Below are positions 37,373 to 50,050 of a stretch of 64,000 nucleotides of DNA, one piece after another. This stretch comes from Paramecium octaurelia (Eukaryota > Ciliophora > Oligohymenophorea > Peniculida > Parameciidae), in contig CAJJDP010000038.1 in assembly GCA_905182995.1 (NCBI GenBank), positions 224,352-288,351 of the forward strand. The letters are read 5' to 3'. The translations under genes were made by a program, and so were the position numbers. The notes under the pieces were generated by a model. It was not told the DNA's origin. It saw nothing but the letters and a program-made list of their open reading frames with translations, and did not search any database. Every line of letters starts with the position of its first letter. Positions within the stretch are counted from its first letter, which is position 1.

Positions 37373-37625
37373 TTAACATAACTCAATTATTAAAATATTA
37401 TATTTCTACCATTTAGAGATTCCAATTCGTTTTCTTATTGTTGTTTAATCTTTTTAATTAAACAATTTGGATTAATTTCAATTTAATATCATTAATTATA
37501 GAAACTCCTAATTTTTATACTAAATTGCCTTAAAATTTATTTTTATTTCTAATTAATTTAAATAAGATTTCAATGACAAAATTATCAACTTTAAAATTTA
37601 TTGATCATAATATTTAAAGTAGAAA

Positions 37626-38026
37626 ATGACTAAGAGGAATTTTCATTTTTTATTGAATTGCATTTCTTTCATGTTCGATTTAAAATGTATTAGCCAAGGT
37701 TAAATTACACGAGATGATTAATTAACTCCTGACTATTGGTTATAGCCAACAATCAAAATAGTTAGAAGTATAAGATGTATTCAGATGCAATTGATTTCTA
37801 ATAAGACATGGAATACAAAGTGTTCTTAAATATTAACCCTATATCTTAACCTAAACAACAGTAGTTCTTGAAAAAGAATGCCAAGTTGAAAACAGTAAGG
37901 GGAAGAATAACCGTGAATGATAAAAAGTATCCCAGTGAAAGAACTATAATCTTTGCTGAACCGGAAGAGGAAAGTGAGGAAGAATTTTATGATATCAAAT
38001 TTGGTCGAAAATAGAATTGCTTATGA
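37626..38026 (+). pseudogene. Truncated, frameshifted paralogue of the 15317-16361 gene
   Basis: The frame MTKRNFHFLLNCISFMFDLK through TPDYWLQPTIK matches NKKTFFLLLNCISFMDDLR...MPDYWLQPTIK of the minus-strand gene at 15317-16361. After ATCAAA near 37760 about 18 codons are missing and the frame shifts. The match resumes in another frame as YKMYSDAIDFQQDMEYKVF and AKLKTVRGRITVNDKKYPSE, ending at TGA 38024-38026. The N-terminal half, including the SANT-like block, is absent. No intron of normal size joins the frames. It looks like a decaying duplicate, as expected after genome duplication; a short functional remnant cannot be excluded. Confidence 0.7.
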
Positions 38027-38080
38027 AATGTTAATTAATTAGATGTGGGTTTTATTAATAAATTTAGATATAAAAACAAT

Positions 38081-39095
38081 TCAATCTAATTCTATAATTT
38101 GGTTGTTGTTCTAATGATTATCTATTTTAGATGAAAGATTAGAATTATCAAATTTAACATCCTTTACAATCTATTTCAGTAGTTCATCATCTTCGTTGTC
38201 TTAAGCAGAACTCGAGAGTTCATATTCTTGAACTGCTAACAATAAGGTACTGGCCATAAATACTACATCATATTGTTAATTTTCTTTATCTACCTTATTT
38301 GCGAAATTCATCAATGCTTCTTTGACTTCTAATCCTAAACTCTATTACCAGAATTTCGTATTGAATTTCACACCATTAGGTTTTATGTGTTCTCTTGATT
38401 CCATCATTTAGAATAGTTGAGTATCATAAAATAAAATCTTCTCAGGTTCTTTCAACCCTTTCAACTTATTTTCGTATAAACGCAATCTTTACTAGAATTC
38501 CTTTAAATCTCTTTGATCATACTGATTTCCATTCTGCATTTTTTACTAATCTATTATCAATACTTAAGCAGTCTCAAACTATTCAATTAGAATCTTCATG
38601 AAATCAACCATATCCAAAGGGTTTTCAAGTGTTTTAATTGTATTTTAAAACTTTTCTCTGATCTTGTATGATTCCCATCTCAATTTTCTGACCATCAAAA
38701 TATCAGTATACTTCTACACAACTTCTAGTAGTATTTTGACTATTAATTGCTTTGGACTTCGATTTCCGGCTTATACTTAACTTTGCTCAACATTTTTAAT
38801 TGTGATCAATTCTTTTGTTTCTTGATCATTAAATAACTCACAAGCCATTAATTTTTGAATATTGGTTTACAATTCTCTTTCCTTTACACCACAAACATTC
38901 AAAGTCTTAAATAGTTATTACACTTAATTTTCATCTAAAACTCTCCATTCTGAACCATTATTTTAATAGATATGATCAATATCATTTGAGAATATATGGT
39001 AATCAAATCCATGAATATCAGAACCCAAATACAAGCATCCATTAATGAAAAGTCGACTAAACTCAACCAATTGGAGATATTACTTATAAACCTTT
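38081..39095 (-). CDS. DDT/WHIM protein, 3' fragment in duplicated copy
   Basis: Identical to the last 1015 bp of the gene at 39565-41904 and cut by the N at 39096. It encodes the WHIM-type block and C-terminus. It should be regarded as the overlap of two contigs and not as a second gene. Confidence 0.85.
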
Positions 39096-39096
39096 N

Positions 39097-40579
39097 TTTA
39101 AAGTAGAAAATGACTAAGAGGAATTTTCATTTTTTATTGAATTGCATTTCTTTCATGTTCGATTTAAAATGTATTAGCCAAGGTTAAATTACACGAGATG
39201 ATTAATTAACTCCTGACTATTGGTTATAGCCAACAATCAAAATAGTTAGAAGTATAAGATGTATTCAGATGCAATTGATTTCTAATAAGACATGGAATAC
39301 AAAGTGTTCTTAAATATTAACCCTATATCTTAACCTAAACAACAGTAGTTCTTGAAAAAGAATGCCAAGTTGAAAACAGTAAGGGGAAGAATAACCGTGA
39401 ATGATAAAAAGTATCCCAGTGAAAGAACTATAATCTTTGCTGAACCGGAAGAGGAAAGTGAGGAAGAATTTTATGATATCAAATTTGGTCGAAAATAGAA
39501 TTGCTTATGAAATGTTAATTAATTAGATGTGGGTTTTATTAATAAATTTAGATATAAAAACAATTCAATCTAATTCTATAATTTGGTTGTTGTTCTAATG
39601 ATTATCTATTTTAGATGAAAGATTAGAATTATCAAATTTAACATCCTTTACAATCTATTTCAGTAGTTCATCATCTTCGTTGTCTTAAGCAGAACTCGAG
39701 AGTTCATATTCTTGAACTGCTAACAATAAGGTACTGGCCATAAATACTACATCATATTGTTAATTTTCTTTATCTACCTTATTTGCGAAATTCATCAATG
39801 CTTCTTTGACTTCTAATCCTAAACTCTATTACCAGAATTTCGTATTGAATTTCACACCATTAGGTTTTATGTGTTCTCTTGATTCCATCATTTAGAATAG
39901 TTGAGTATCATAAAATAAAATCTTCTCAGGTTCTTTCAACCCTTTCAACTTATTTTCGTATAAACGCAATCTTTACTAGAATTCCTTTAAATCTCTTTGA
40001 TCATACTGATTTCCATTCTGCATTTTTTACTAATCTATTATCAATACTTAAGCAGTCTCAAACTATTCAATTAGAATCTTCATGAAATCAACCATATCCA
40101 AAGGGTTTTCAAGTGTTTTAATTGTATTTTAAAACTTTTCTCTGATCTTGTATGATTCCCATCTCAATTTTCTGACCATCAAAATATCAGTATACTTCTA
40201 CACAACTTCTAGTAGTATTTTGACTATTAATTGCTTTGGACTTCGATTTCCGGCTTATACTTAACTTTGCTCAACATTTTTAATTGTGATCAATTCTTTT
40301 GTTTCTTGATCATTAAATAACTCACAAGCCATTAATTTTTGAATATTGGTTTACAATTCTCTTTCCTTTACACCACAAACATTCAAAGTCTTAAATAGTT
40401 ATTACACTTAATTTTCATCTAAAACTCTCCATTCTGAACCATTATTTTAATAGATATGATCAATATCATTTGAGAATATATGGTAATCAAATCCATGAAT
40501 ATCAGAACCCAAATACAAGCATCCATTAATGAAAAGTCGACTAAACTCAACCAATTGGAGATATTACTTATAAACCTTT
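39097..40579. repeat. Second copy of the 1483-bp repeat
   Basis: Identical to 37613-39095 and starts directly after the N. It runs on without a break into the rest of the DDT/WHIM gene, so this copy is in its natural context on the right side. Confidence 0.95.
39110..39510 (+). pseudogene. Second copy of the truncated paralogue
   Basis: Exact repeat of 37626-38026 inside the second repeat copy, with the same missing codons and frameshift. Most likely an assembly duplicate. Confidence 0.7.
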
Positions 40580-41904
40580 CTATATTATTGTTGTTATTAA
40601 AGAGTATATTGACTATCTTTCTTTTATAATGATTGATTGATACTGTTCAATTCATCCTGAACATTTTCTAATACTAATCCTACTGCCTCTGTAACTTCTT
40701 ATCTGTATTCAATTATTACTTTGAAACTATCAGTTTCACGCACTCCTTCAATCAGATTACTTGTGATGTCAGCTCTTTATTTAGCCTTCAATCCAAAGTA
40801 ACCTAATTCGTTCTGACCTATACTCTTGATGTTTCTAAGTTCCTAATCAGTAAATAAGGATTAGACATATGGCAATTTGATTGATTAAAGTAAGAATGAT
40901 GGCCAATTCTGAACCAAAAACTTAAACAGATTATTGAATCTCAGCATTTCTAAATCAGTATATCTGTCCTTGATCTTAAATGATTTAATTTAGGAGTACT
41001 ATTTTGTTTATTTACTTTTCTTTTTATTTTAGTCCTTCAACTTACAAAGCTATTAATATTTGCTAATTATCTATTATCTTCTCATCTCAATATTATCTTA
41101 ATTTAGTGTATCCTTGTTAACATTTTGAATCGTCTCTGGTTATTCATCCGAATCCTATTCTATGTCCATATCCTATAATTTTGTTCTTTACGATTTCTTT
41201 ATTATTTTATTAAATGACTCGTAGGCTATTTTCCAAAAAGACTAACATGTAGGATCCAAGTAATTTTCAAATTCATATTTCTAACTCTAAAGTGTTAGGT
41301 CTTAATTTAAATCCTTCTCTTCCTCTTATTATTTCTCTACGATAGATAGTAAACTCATTTTTTGAGGCTTGTTCCCCTTCTTTTTAATTTCATCCTTCAC
41401 TTACCTTTGCTTTGCTATGTCTATTGGCTTCAGTAAACCCATTTTATACTTAAAGATATCCTCCACTATAAAGGCTGCCAACTTGAAGTTAATACGATCT
41501 GACTGTTCCTAAGTATCAAAAGTTGAGTATTGATAACTATTTGAAAATGTAGCATTAGTATGATAGTCTTTTATTAAATGCCCTGTTAGCTTTAGTAAAG
41601 GAGACAGCAACAATTAAAACTAATTCTAACTATCTGACATTGCTGCGAATTACTAATTATAAGGAAAAGCATTTATGAAGGTTGTAATCTCAATTTATTG
41701 ATTCAAAGGAATAGGTGAGAAGGTCTTGATTACATTCCCCTCTCTCATCTTCCCAAATTGATTACTTTATGGAAATATTTGTGAAAATTGAACTATTATC
41801 TCATCCATTATTGGAAAAATCACTTTCTTGCCATTCATATAGTTTGGAAATCTCCTTTGAAATTCCTTTAGTTTAGCTTATTTCTCATTCTCCTTATTAT
41901 CCAT
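39565..41904 (-). CDS. DDT/WHIM-domain chromatin protein
   Basis: An apparently intronless gene of 779 residues. The N-terminal block RRFPNYMNGKKVIFPIMDEI, IVQFSQIFPQSNQF and ITTFINAFPYNQQFAAMSDS fits a DDT-type domain. Charged linkers follow. The C-terminal half has LYLGSDIHGFDYHIFSNDID, SEWRVLDENQVQQLFKTLN and CGVKERELQTNI, which match the WHIM2/3 motif where the protein senses 'W-x-x-y...Lx-x-LN-x-G-x-RE-x-x-L'. Such proteins are the regulatory partners of ISWI-type remodellers (BAZ, ACF1, RSF1). The end is acidic (NEDDELLKQIVKDVK). It begins about 180 bp from the 1412-bp repeat. The family call is motif-based. Confidence 0.65.
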
Positions 41905-42852
41905 TTTTATTAATACATTACAATATTCAACTCTCCATATTTTAATTAAAAAAAATCATTAAATTTTTTTGATTCCAATATCAACTATTGCTGTTATCTA
42001 TAATAGTGTTTCTCTCTTATATTTTAAAACAGTGTTCCTTGCATTTTAATGAAAAATTAATATGGTTTTGAGTCTTTTATTAGATTGATATAGCTCTAAG
42101 AATAAATAATATCTATCGAGCTTGCATTTAGTATTCTAGAGATTAGAATTCCTAAAGAGGCCAAGAGTAAGATAACAAAAAATAATTTGATAGGTGATGG
42201 GCATCTACTTTGTAATTTTAGTGATTTTAAAAGAAAATGAAAATCAAATATCATAATAAGATACAATAACCAATACTATAACAATTTAAAAATTAAAAAC
42301 AACATAATAATAAGCTAATTTTTGAAAAACGAAAATATATTGAAGAGCAAATTCAAAAAACTTATTAATACAAATTCTTTTGTGAATATATTCTTTTTGA
42401 ATATATAAATATGAGATATATTTTCATGATTGATATTATTTAATTTAAGATATGATTTATTAATAAACTCAGCAAAATTAATCTATAAAGTAATTAGGTG
42501 ACTATTTAAGGATATTGATAATTTTAACATAACTGGCTTGAATAAACTACTAATACATGTTAGACATCTGTTTAATAACAAAATCCATAAGTTAATAGTA
42601 TCCTGATAACATATGTATGAAACTATTTTATCCTTAATTAATTTGAAAATTAAGCATTCAATTTTTGAGGAAAATTAAATTTAAATTCTCAAGAATTCTT
42701 CTATATATATTATTTAGTGTTAAAGTTAAATAAAAGTAAAATATATTTATATATATAATATTTTCAAGTTAAATAGGTTTAACTCTTGATGAACGATTAT
42801 TTAAACAGGGGTTTTTATAAAATACTGATTTAATTAATATTAATTACAAATA
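41905..42852. other. Intergenic, AT-rich, no gene seen
   Basis: Nearly 950 bp with no sustained frame on either strand and no recognisable RNA gene. From 42088 on it is part of the third repeat and appears again at 43501-44265. Confidence 0.5.
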
Positions 42853-43499
42853 ATGAATCAATATGTTTATTTTAATGATTTGAAGGAAATGCAACACTAC
42901 GCCAGAAAAAATCAACTCTCATTATATGCATACAAGAAATCTGTGTATAATTTGACGGATTACGCTGAGAATCATCCTAGTAGTGAAGCTTACGTGTAAC
43001 ATTATCAAAATCAGGATGTTACGCATACTCAATTCAATAAGAAAATTCTCAAAACTCACATAGAAATCATATCAACTTTGCAAGAATATATAATTGGATA
43101 CATTCAGAGACATGACAAATAAATTATAACATACAAATCCTCTAAATCCATTATCGAATAAACCAAAAAAAGATTAAGAGAAAGCACTGTACCATTTTAT
43201 GAAGACATCCCAGAAGATTGTTCAATTACTAGATTACCCATACTAACTACCAATAAAAGATTTCACTCTCAAAAGACCATTAGAATGCCTAAATGAATCT
43301 TTGAATTTATATAATAATTAATATAATAATTAGAAAAAATTAAAAGTATTTATAAAACTTTAAGTTGTATGTCTCAATTTTTTTATGCTCGGCTGCATGA
43401 AACCTATTAATATTAATTCAAAATAAATAAATTGTGCCTTGAAGACAAGAAAGAAATTTAAAAAAACTCTAAATAAATTTCAAAATTCATCACGATCAA
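42088..43499. repeat. First copy of a 1412-bp perfect direct repeat, ends at an N
   Basis: Repeated identically at 43501-44912 with an N at 43500 between. Contains intergenic DNA, the b5-like gene and the last codons of the neighbouring AGC kinase. Confidence 0.95.
42853..43296 (+). CDS. Cytochrome b5-like small protein (first copy)
   Basis: An intronless gene of 147 residues. The opening FNDLKEMQHYARKNQLSLYA and KKSVYNLTDYAENHPSSEAY follow the cytochrome b5 order (tryptophan/serine block, then VYDLT-x-Y-x-x-HPGG). The heme-ligand HP is present but HPGG is HPSS here, and no clear HS-x-x-A second ligand is visible, though a His occurs in DVTHTQF. The C-terminal half is basic and unrelated. 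It may be a degenerate b5 fold that does not bind heme. An identical copy lies at 44266-44709. Confidence 0.6.
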
Positions 43500-43500
43500 N

Positions 43501-44892
43501 ATATAGCTCTAAGAATAAATAATATCTATCGAGCTTGCATTTAGTATTCTAGAGATTAGAATTCCTAAAGAGGCCAAGAGTAAGATAACAAAAAATAATT
43601 TGATAGGTGATGGGCATCTACTTTGTAATTTTAGTGATTTTAAAAGAAAATGAAAATCAAATATCATAATAAGATACAATAACCAATACTATAACAATTT
43701 AAAAATTAAAAACAACATAATAATAAGCTAATTTTTGAAAAACGAAAATATATTGAAGAGCAAATTCAAAAAACTTATTAATACAAATTCTTTTGTGAAT
43801 ATATTCTTTTTGAATATATAAATATGAGATATATTTTCATGATTGATATTATTTAATTTAAGATATGATTTATTAATAAACTCAGCAAAATTAATCTATA
43901 AAGTAATTAGGTGACTATTTAAGGATATTGATAATTTTAACATAACTGGCTTGAATAAACTACTAATACATGTTAGACATCTGTTTAATAACAAAATCCA
44001 TAAGTTAATAGTATCCTGATAACATATGTATGAAACTATTTTATCCTTAATTAATTTGAAAATTAAGCATTCAATTTTTGAGGAAAATTAAATTTAAATT
44101 CTCAAGAATTCTTCTATATATATTATTTAGTGTTAAAGTTAAATAAAAGTAAAATATATTTATATATATAATATTTTCAAGTTAAATAGGTTTAACTCTT
44201 GATGAACGATTATTTAAACAGGGGTTTTTATAAAATACTGATTTAATTAATATTAATTACAAATAATGAATCAATATGTTTATTTTAATGATTTGAAGGA
44301 AATGCAACACTACGCCAGAAAAAATCAACTCTCATTATATGCATACAAGAAATCTGTGTATAATTTGACGGATTACGCTGAGAATCATCCTAGTAGTGAA
44401 GCTTACGTGTAACATTATCAAAATCAGGATGTTACGCATACTCAATTCAATAAGAAAATTCTCAAAACTCACATAGAAATCATATCAACTTTGCAAGAAT
44501 ATATAATTGGATACATTCAGAGACATGACAAATAAATTATAACATACAAATCCTCTAAATCCATTATCGAATAAACCAAAAAAAGATTAAGAGAAAGCAC
44601 TGTACCATTTTATGAAGACATCCCAGAAGATTGTTCAATTACTAGATTACCCATACTAACTACCAATAAAAGATTTCACTCTCAAAAGACCATTAGAATG
44701 CCTAAATGAATCTTTGAATTTATATAATAATTAATATAATAATTAGAAAAAATTAAAAGTATTTATAAAACTTTAAGTTGTATGTCTCAATTTTTTTATG
44801 CTCGGCTGCATGAAACCTATTAATATTAATTCAAAATAAATAAATTGTGCCTTGAAGACAAGAAAGAAATTTAAAAAAACTCTAAATAAATT

Positions 44893-44912
<20 letters not shown>
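43501..44912. repeat. Second copy of the 1412-bp repeat
   Basis: Identical to 42088-43499, begins right after the N, and continues into the AGC kinase gene without a break. Confidence 0.95.
44266..44709 (+). CDS. Cytochrome b5-like small protein (second copy)
   Basis: Base-for-base repeat of 42853-43296. It is in natural context with the convergent AGC kinase gene, whose stop lies 184 bp away. Probably the single real gene of which the first copy is the contig overlap. Confidence 0.6.
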
Positions 44913-46096
<1,184 letters not shown>

Positions 46097-46130
46097 TATT
46101 TGATAAAAATTAAATCCTTTTTTTTAAAAT

Positions 46131-46476
46131 ATGTCTTCTTAAAAGTTCAAGGTGAAAAAGCTGAGAGATCAAAAGACTGATGATCTTCTTAAAGATTTAG
46201 AGAAGCTCAAAGGAGAACTCATTTAATTGAGAACAGTTAAGGTTTCAGCTGGTAATGCTCAAAAACTTGGCAGAATTGGAGTAAACAATTAAACAATCAA
46301 TTAAGCTTGTTAGAAAGCGAATTGCTAAATTTTTAACAGTGATCAATGAATAGAGAAGAAATTCTGTGAAAAATGCAGCCAAGTCAAGTACTAAACTCCC
46401 AGTTGATCTCAGAGGTAAAAAAACTAGAGCAATTAGATAAAGACTCACAAGAAGCGAAAGAGGTAATAATAAATGA
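46131..46476 (+). CDS. RPL35: 60S ribosomal protein L35 (uL29)
   Basis: Reads MSSQKFKVKKLRDQKTDDLL, KDLEKLKGELIQLRTVKVSA and NAQKLGRIG; a 25-nt intron (46281-46305) joins LVRKRIAKFLTVINEQRRNS, and the end is LPVDLRGKKTRAIRQRLTRS. The KTRAxRxRL motif near the C-terminus is diagnostic of uL29, which lies near the peptide exit tunnel. The length of about 106 residues is slightly shorter than the animal protein. Divergent promoter shared with the AGC kinase (34 bp). Confidence 0.95.
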
Positions 46477-46605
46477 TAAATAAATCAAGCATAAAAAACA
46501 CAAAGACAATGGAAAAGATTGAACAATTTCCCATTAAGAAAGTTTGCATTGAAAGAATGATCAATTATATAAAACAGTACAATATTGATATAGCTATTGT
46601 AAATG

Positions 46606-48116
46606 TCAATCATCATCTGATAGATCTTCAAATTCCCTTATTGGAGGAATATATTATTATTTATACATTCTACCCCAATCAACACCACTAAAAAAATTAT
46701 CTGATTTTACTGCATTCAACGTAATTCTTTTACTATCATCAACTTCAAGCATTTGCTAAAATACTCATTATAATAATATTACTTGAATTAGGTCTCTGGC
46801 TTGTTATGAAATATTGCTTGGATAAGTAAGTTTAGCATCCTTGATATGTTATTTAACATTTTCTTAATTTTTATCAAAGTATGGAGACTTTCCTGTTACT
46901 AATTCATAGAAAATAGCTCCTAATCCATAAATATCCGAGGCTTTTGTTGCCCCTCTTTGATCAATCATTTCTGGTGACATATAATAAGGTGAACCACAAA
47001 AACTTAGACTTCTCTCTCCATCCTTTATCTCAGTCTTACACAATCCAAAATCAATCAGTTTTATATGCCCTCTTCTGTCAATTAGAATGTTTTCTGGTTT
47101 CAAATCTCTATATAAGATATTCTTCTTATGTAAATATTCTATGGCAATTATTAATTCAGCCATATAAAATCTACTTTCATTTTCATTAAATTTCCCATGA
47201 ACAATAAGATTATGTATCAAATCTCTGCCTGGACAATACTCCATTATGATATAATAATACTTTTCATTCTATAAATTTTATAATAAATAACATTACTTCT
47301 AAAAATGCATAACTTTTTATTATAAATGGACAATCCACACTTTTTAGTATCTCCATCTCAGTGATTGCATATTTTAAATAATTCTGCTTTTTCAAAAAGC
47401 TCTTCTGCATTTGTTTTAAAGCATAAATATTATTGTTTTTATATTTAGCCAAAAAAACTTTGCCAAATAATCCCTCTCCTAACTGCTTTTACAATTCAAA
47501 TTACTTTATATCTAATGAAGAGATGTCATCAAATCCTTCTTTCAGATACTAATAATTCTAATTTTGCAAAACATTATCCTCAATAAAAACCTTATCATTA
47601 TTATCGTCTTCACAAGCATCTTAGACAGATATTGATGAATTTTATTTTTCAGTTATCCATTGATTGTACAAAAGAGCTTAATTTAACGAATCAACCCATT
47701 TTTTAGCAGCACGTTCTGTTTTAGCCATAAATTACGCCTTTTTACCATTCAGAAAATTGATTTCAACTAAATTCTATTTTTTTGAGTTTTTTTAATGAAA
47801 CACAGAATGAATGTTAATTAAATTGATGATTTCACTATTTAAACTATAATTCTTACATAGGCTAAGCATTAAAGGATTAAGATTGGAATAAATAAAGCAT
47901 TTAACCTTAAGGTTGCAATTACAAAAATATTTCATTATCTCCAGATTTTTATTTTCCTTATTTTGTTAAATATCCCTCTGTTATTGGTATTTAAGGACAG
48001 TTGGCTTGACTCAAAATCAAGGAATTCTATATATTTTAATATTTCTTAATACTCTAATAATCGATGTTAATCTTCTTTCGTTTTAAGGGAAATCATTTAC
48101 ATAATTTTGATGCCAT
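46606..48116 (-). CDS. PH-domain AGC kinase (AKT/PKB-like), 5' end unresolved
   Basis: A pleckstrin-homology domain opens with PITEGYLTKQGKQKSGDNE, continues after a 22-nt intron as IEIINLINIHSVFHQ and ends NFLNGKKAQFMAKTERAAKK. The kinase domain shows QLGEGLFGKVFLAKY, YALKQMQKSF, EYCPGRDLIHNL, LYRDLKPENILI, KLIDFGLCK and CGSPYYMSPEMI. A 28-nt intron lies near 47260. The C-tail ends GVDWGRMYKQQYIPPI and REFEDLSDDD. PH plus AGC is the AKT layout. The start is unclear: an ATG at 48116 directly adjoins the MORN-like gene stop and is in frame with the PH domain but meets TGA at 48093-48095; another ATG at 48096 is in a different frame. The robust part is 46606-47990. Confidence 0.75.
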
Positions 48117-48919
48117 TCAACAATTCTAAATGAAAATAAATGGTTACTTAATATTATTATTTTCATCTTGTTTTATTTTCATTTCAAGCCATTTGCCTTA
48201 TTTATTTCCAAATTCATCATAATTTCCATAACTCAAAATCTAATTTGCTATTAAATCAATTGTATTCCACTCTCCAATTCTTTTGCCATTAAAGTATTAA
48301 CCTTGTTCATAAATTAATTCTATGGGTTCTGATCTTGCCCAAATTATCTCCTTCCATTGTCCTTCCTTTACACCATAATGATATTCACCTCCCTATAAAT
48401 TAGAAATATAAGATATACTTTGAATTGTAAATCTTAAAATTTATAAAAATGGCATCCGTGTTTTAATCCAAAACAATGATTACCTGTGACTTAAACTTGA
48501 TTATTAAACAATTGTTCACTTTTGGATATCTCAAATTTTAATTAATGAAATGATTTAGAATATTAAATTAAAATATTCAACATTTATAGTATGTCATTAA
48601 ACTTTTCTTGTTAGTATTGTTGTTTGAATGGTTAATCAATCAAGGATTACTTGATTTTTTCTTATGAATTTTGAGTTAATTTGTATTGAAATTCAGTAGT
48701 TTTTAAGGAATTTATTATCTTTTTAATTTCTTTTTTCGTTTCTTAAAAATAATCAACGACTATTGTTTGTGCTTCATTCAGAGTTTAAGATATCTACTTA
48801 CGGTATTATTTAAATTAGAGAGTTTCATATTTAATTGCATCTGACAATTTTTGCTATAATTCAGAATAACTTTCAAAATTTTCAAATGTGGTAAAAACAC
48901 TCTCATTTTGTTTATTCAT
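48117..48919 (-). CDS. Protein with MORN-like repeats
   Basis: Starts MNKQNESVFTTFENFESYSE and has a coiled-coil N-terminal part of about 170 residues. A 26-nt intron (GTATAT...ATAG) near 48393-48418 joins FQDLQFK to GGEYHYGVKEGQWKEI. Three repeats of the type Y-x-x-G-x-K-x-G-x-W follow: GVKEGQWKEIIW, NGKRIGEWNTIDLI and EFGNKQGKWLEMKI. These MORN-like units are abundant in ciliate proteins. The end is IKQPFIFIQNC, TGA 48117-48119. Role unknown; the repeats often link membrane and cytoskeletal structures. Some introns may be missed in the N-terminal part. Confidence 0.7.
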
Positions 48920-49120
48920 CTCATAATGCGATGCTTATTATTCCAATAGACATTTACTCTATTGGGATTATTGCATTTTCAATTAGATTTCATCATAATT
49001 ATTGAGTTAAATCTCTGACTATTGCATAATTAAATATTATACGAATATAATTTCTAAGTGACGATATATCACCTAAAAATATTGCAATTAAATATTAACA
49101 TACATTATTTTAATATATTT

Positions 49121-49974
49121 TCAACTCACAGAATGTAATTTATGCTGCACAGCAAATATTCCTTTATAAAAAAAATGTATCAAGTAAGTCAACGGAAATA
49201 GAAATACCAATAATATTCTAATTCTAATATAATTTTAATTTAAGACTTACTTTTTGATTTTAAATTATTGATAATGGAATTTAACAGTGATAATAAAACA
49301 AAAAAATGGATATATTAAGAGCAAGATGCAGAATATTAGTATGAATGCTATGATTTTGGGTAGAACCATCAGTAATCGTAATAACATCGGATATTGTAAA
49401 GGCTCAATAGTTCTCATCATTGATCCCGGAACTGTAATAATTTACATATATTACATGGACATCCAAATAAATTCCATAATCTATAATGATATTTACTATA
49501 TTATCCTTTGCAAATCCAACAAAACTCATATTTACATTTACAAACCATATGATTGCATCCGCTAACTTTTTCTATAGGAATCAAACAATTTGGACATCTT
49601 TAACTACATTATCCAGAGTGAATTTCGCCGCACTTTGCACAAACATTGGTACCGCACTTGTGGGTTTTCAAATCTTCTTTGCAGACCTAGATTGTAAATA
49701 ATTTGTAATACAGAACAAGTTATTATAGCTTTCTGCTTTAACTCCAAATATTTGGGAAACAAGTCTTCGCAATATTGTTTTATGACTAAAGCGCTGTATT
49801 CTGTAGTACAAGTAGGACATGTAATCTTAAATACACTACCACTCTTAATTGCTTCTTTCAAATACATGATGATGCATTCTCTTTTTGATTTATATATGCT
49901 TACTTGCAGAATTGATGAGAACAATCCCCAGGTTTAATCATCTATTTGTCAAGGAAGCAGATTTAACAATTCAT
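49121..49974 (-). CDS. RBR-type E3 ubiquitin ligase with C-terminal membrane segments
   Basis: RING1 reads [31 protein letters not shown] and [11 protein letters not shown] central IBR region has [20 protein letters not shown], and the Rcat part shows [19 protein letters not shown], then [12 protein letters not shown] with the catalytic-type Cys preceding the GCNHM motif. Two hydrophobic stretches follow, [24 protein letters not shown] and [17 protein letters not shown], so the protein is probably tail-anchored in a membrane. Introns of 23 nt near 49888, 25 nt near 49689 and 23 nt near 49461 join the frames; the stop is TGA 49121-49123. RBR ligases pass ubiquitin through a Cys intermediate (family knowledge). 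Confidence 0.85.
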
Positions 49975-50050
49975 AATTTTATTACATATAGGAAATGATA
50001 TAATTTGTGCAATAATTAGAATAAATAAATCAATAGCATATTAAATGTTG

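Larger units (their letters stand above)
37613..39095. repeat. First copy of a 1483-bp perfect direct repeat, ends at an N
   Basis: Repeated identically at 39097-40579 with a single N at 39096 between. It contains the decayed paralogue and the 3' part of the DDT/WHIM gene. It ends exactly at the N. Confidence 0.95.

Noticed and set aside
46477-46700. Plus-strand open frame starting MINKSSIKNTKTMEKIEQFP just after RPL35
   Set aside because: Its second half lies opposite the C-terminal exon of the PH-AGC kinase, which has clear family support. With TGA the only stop, open antisense frames are common in this AT-rich DNA.
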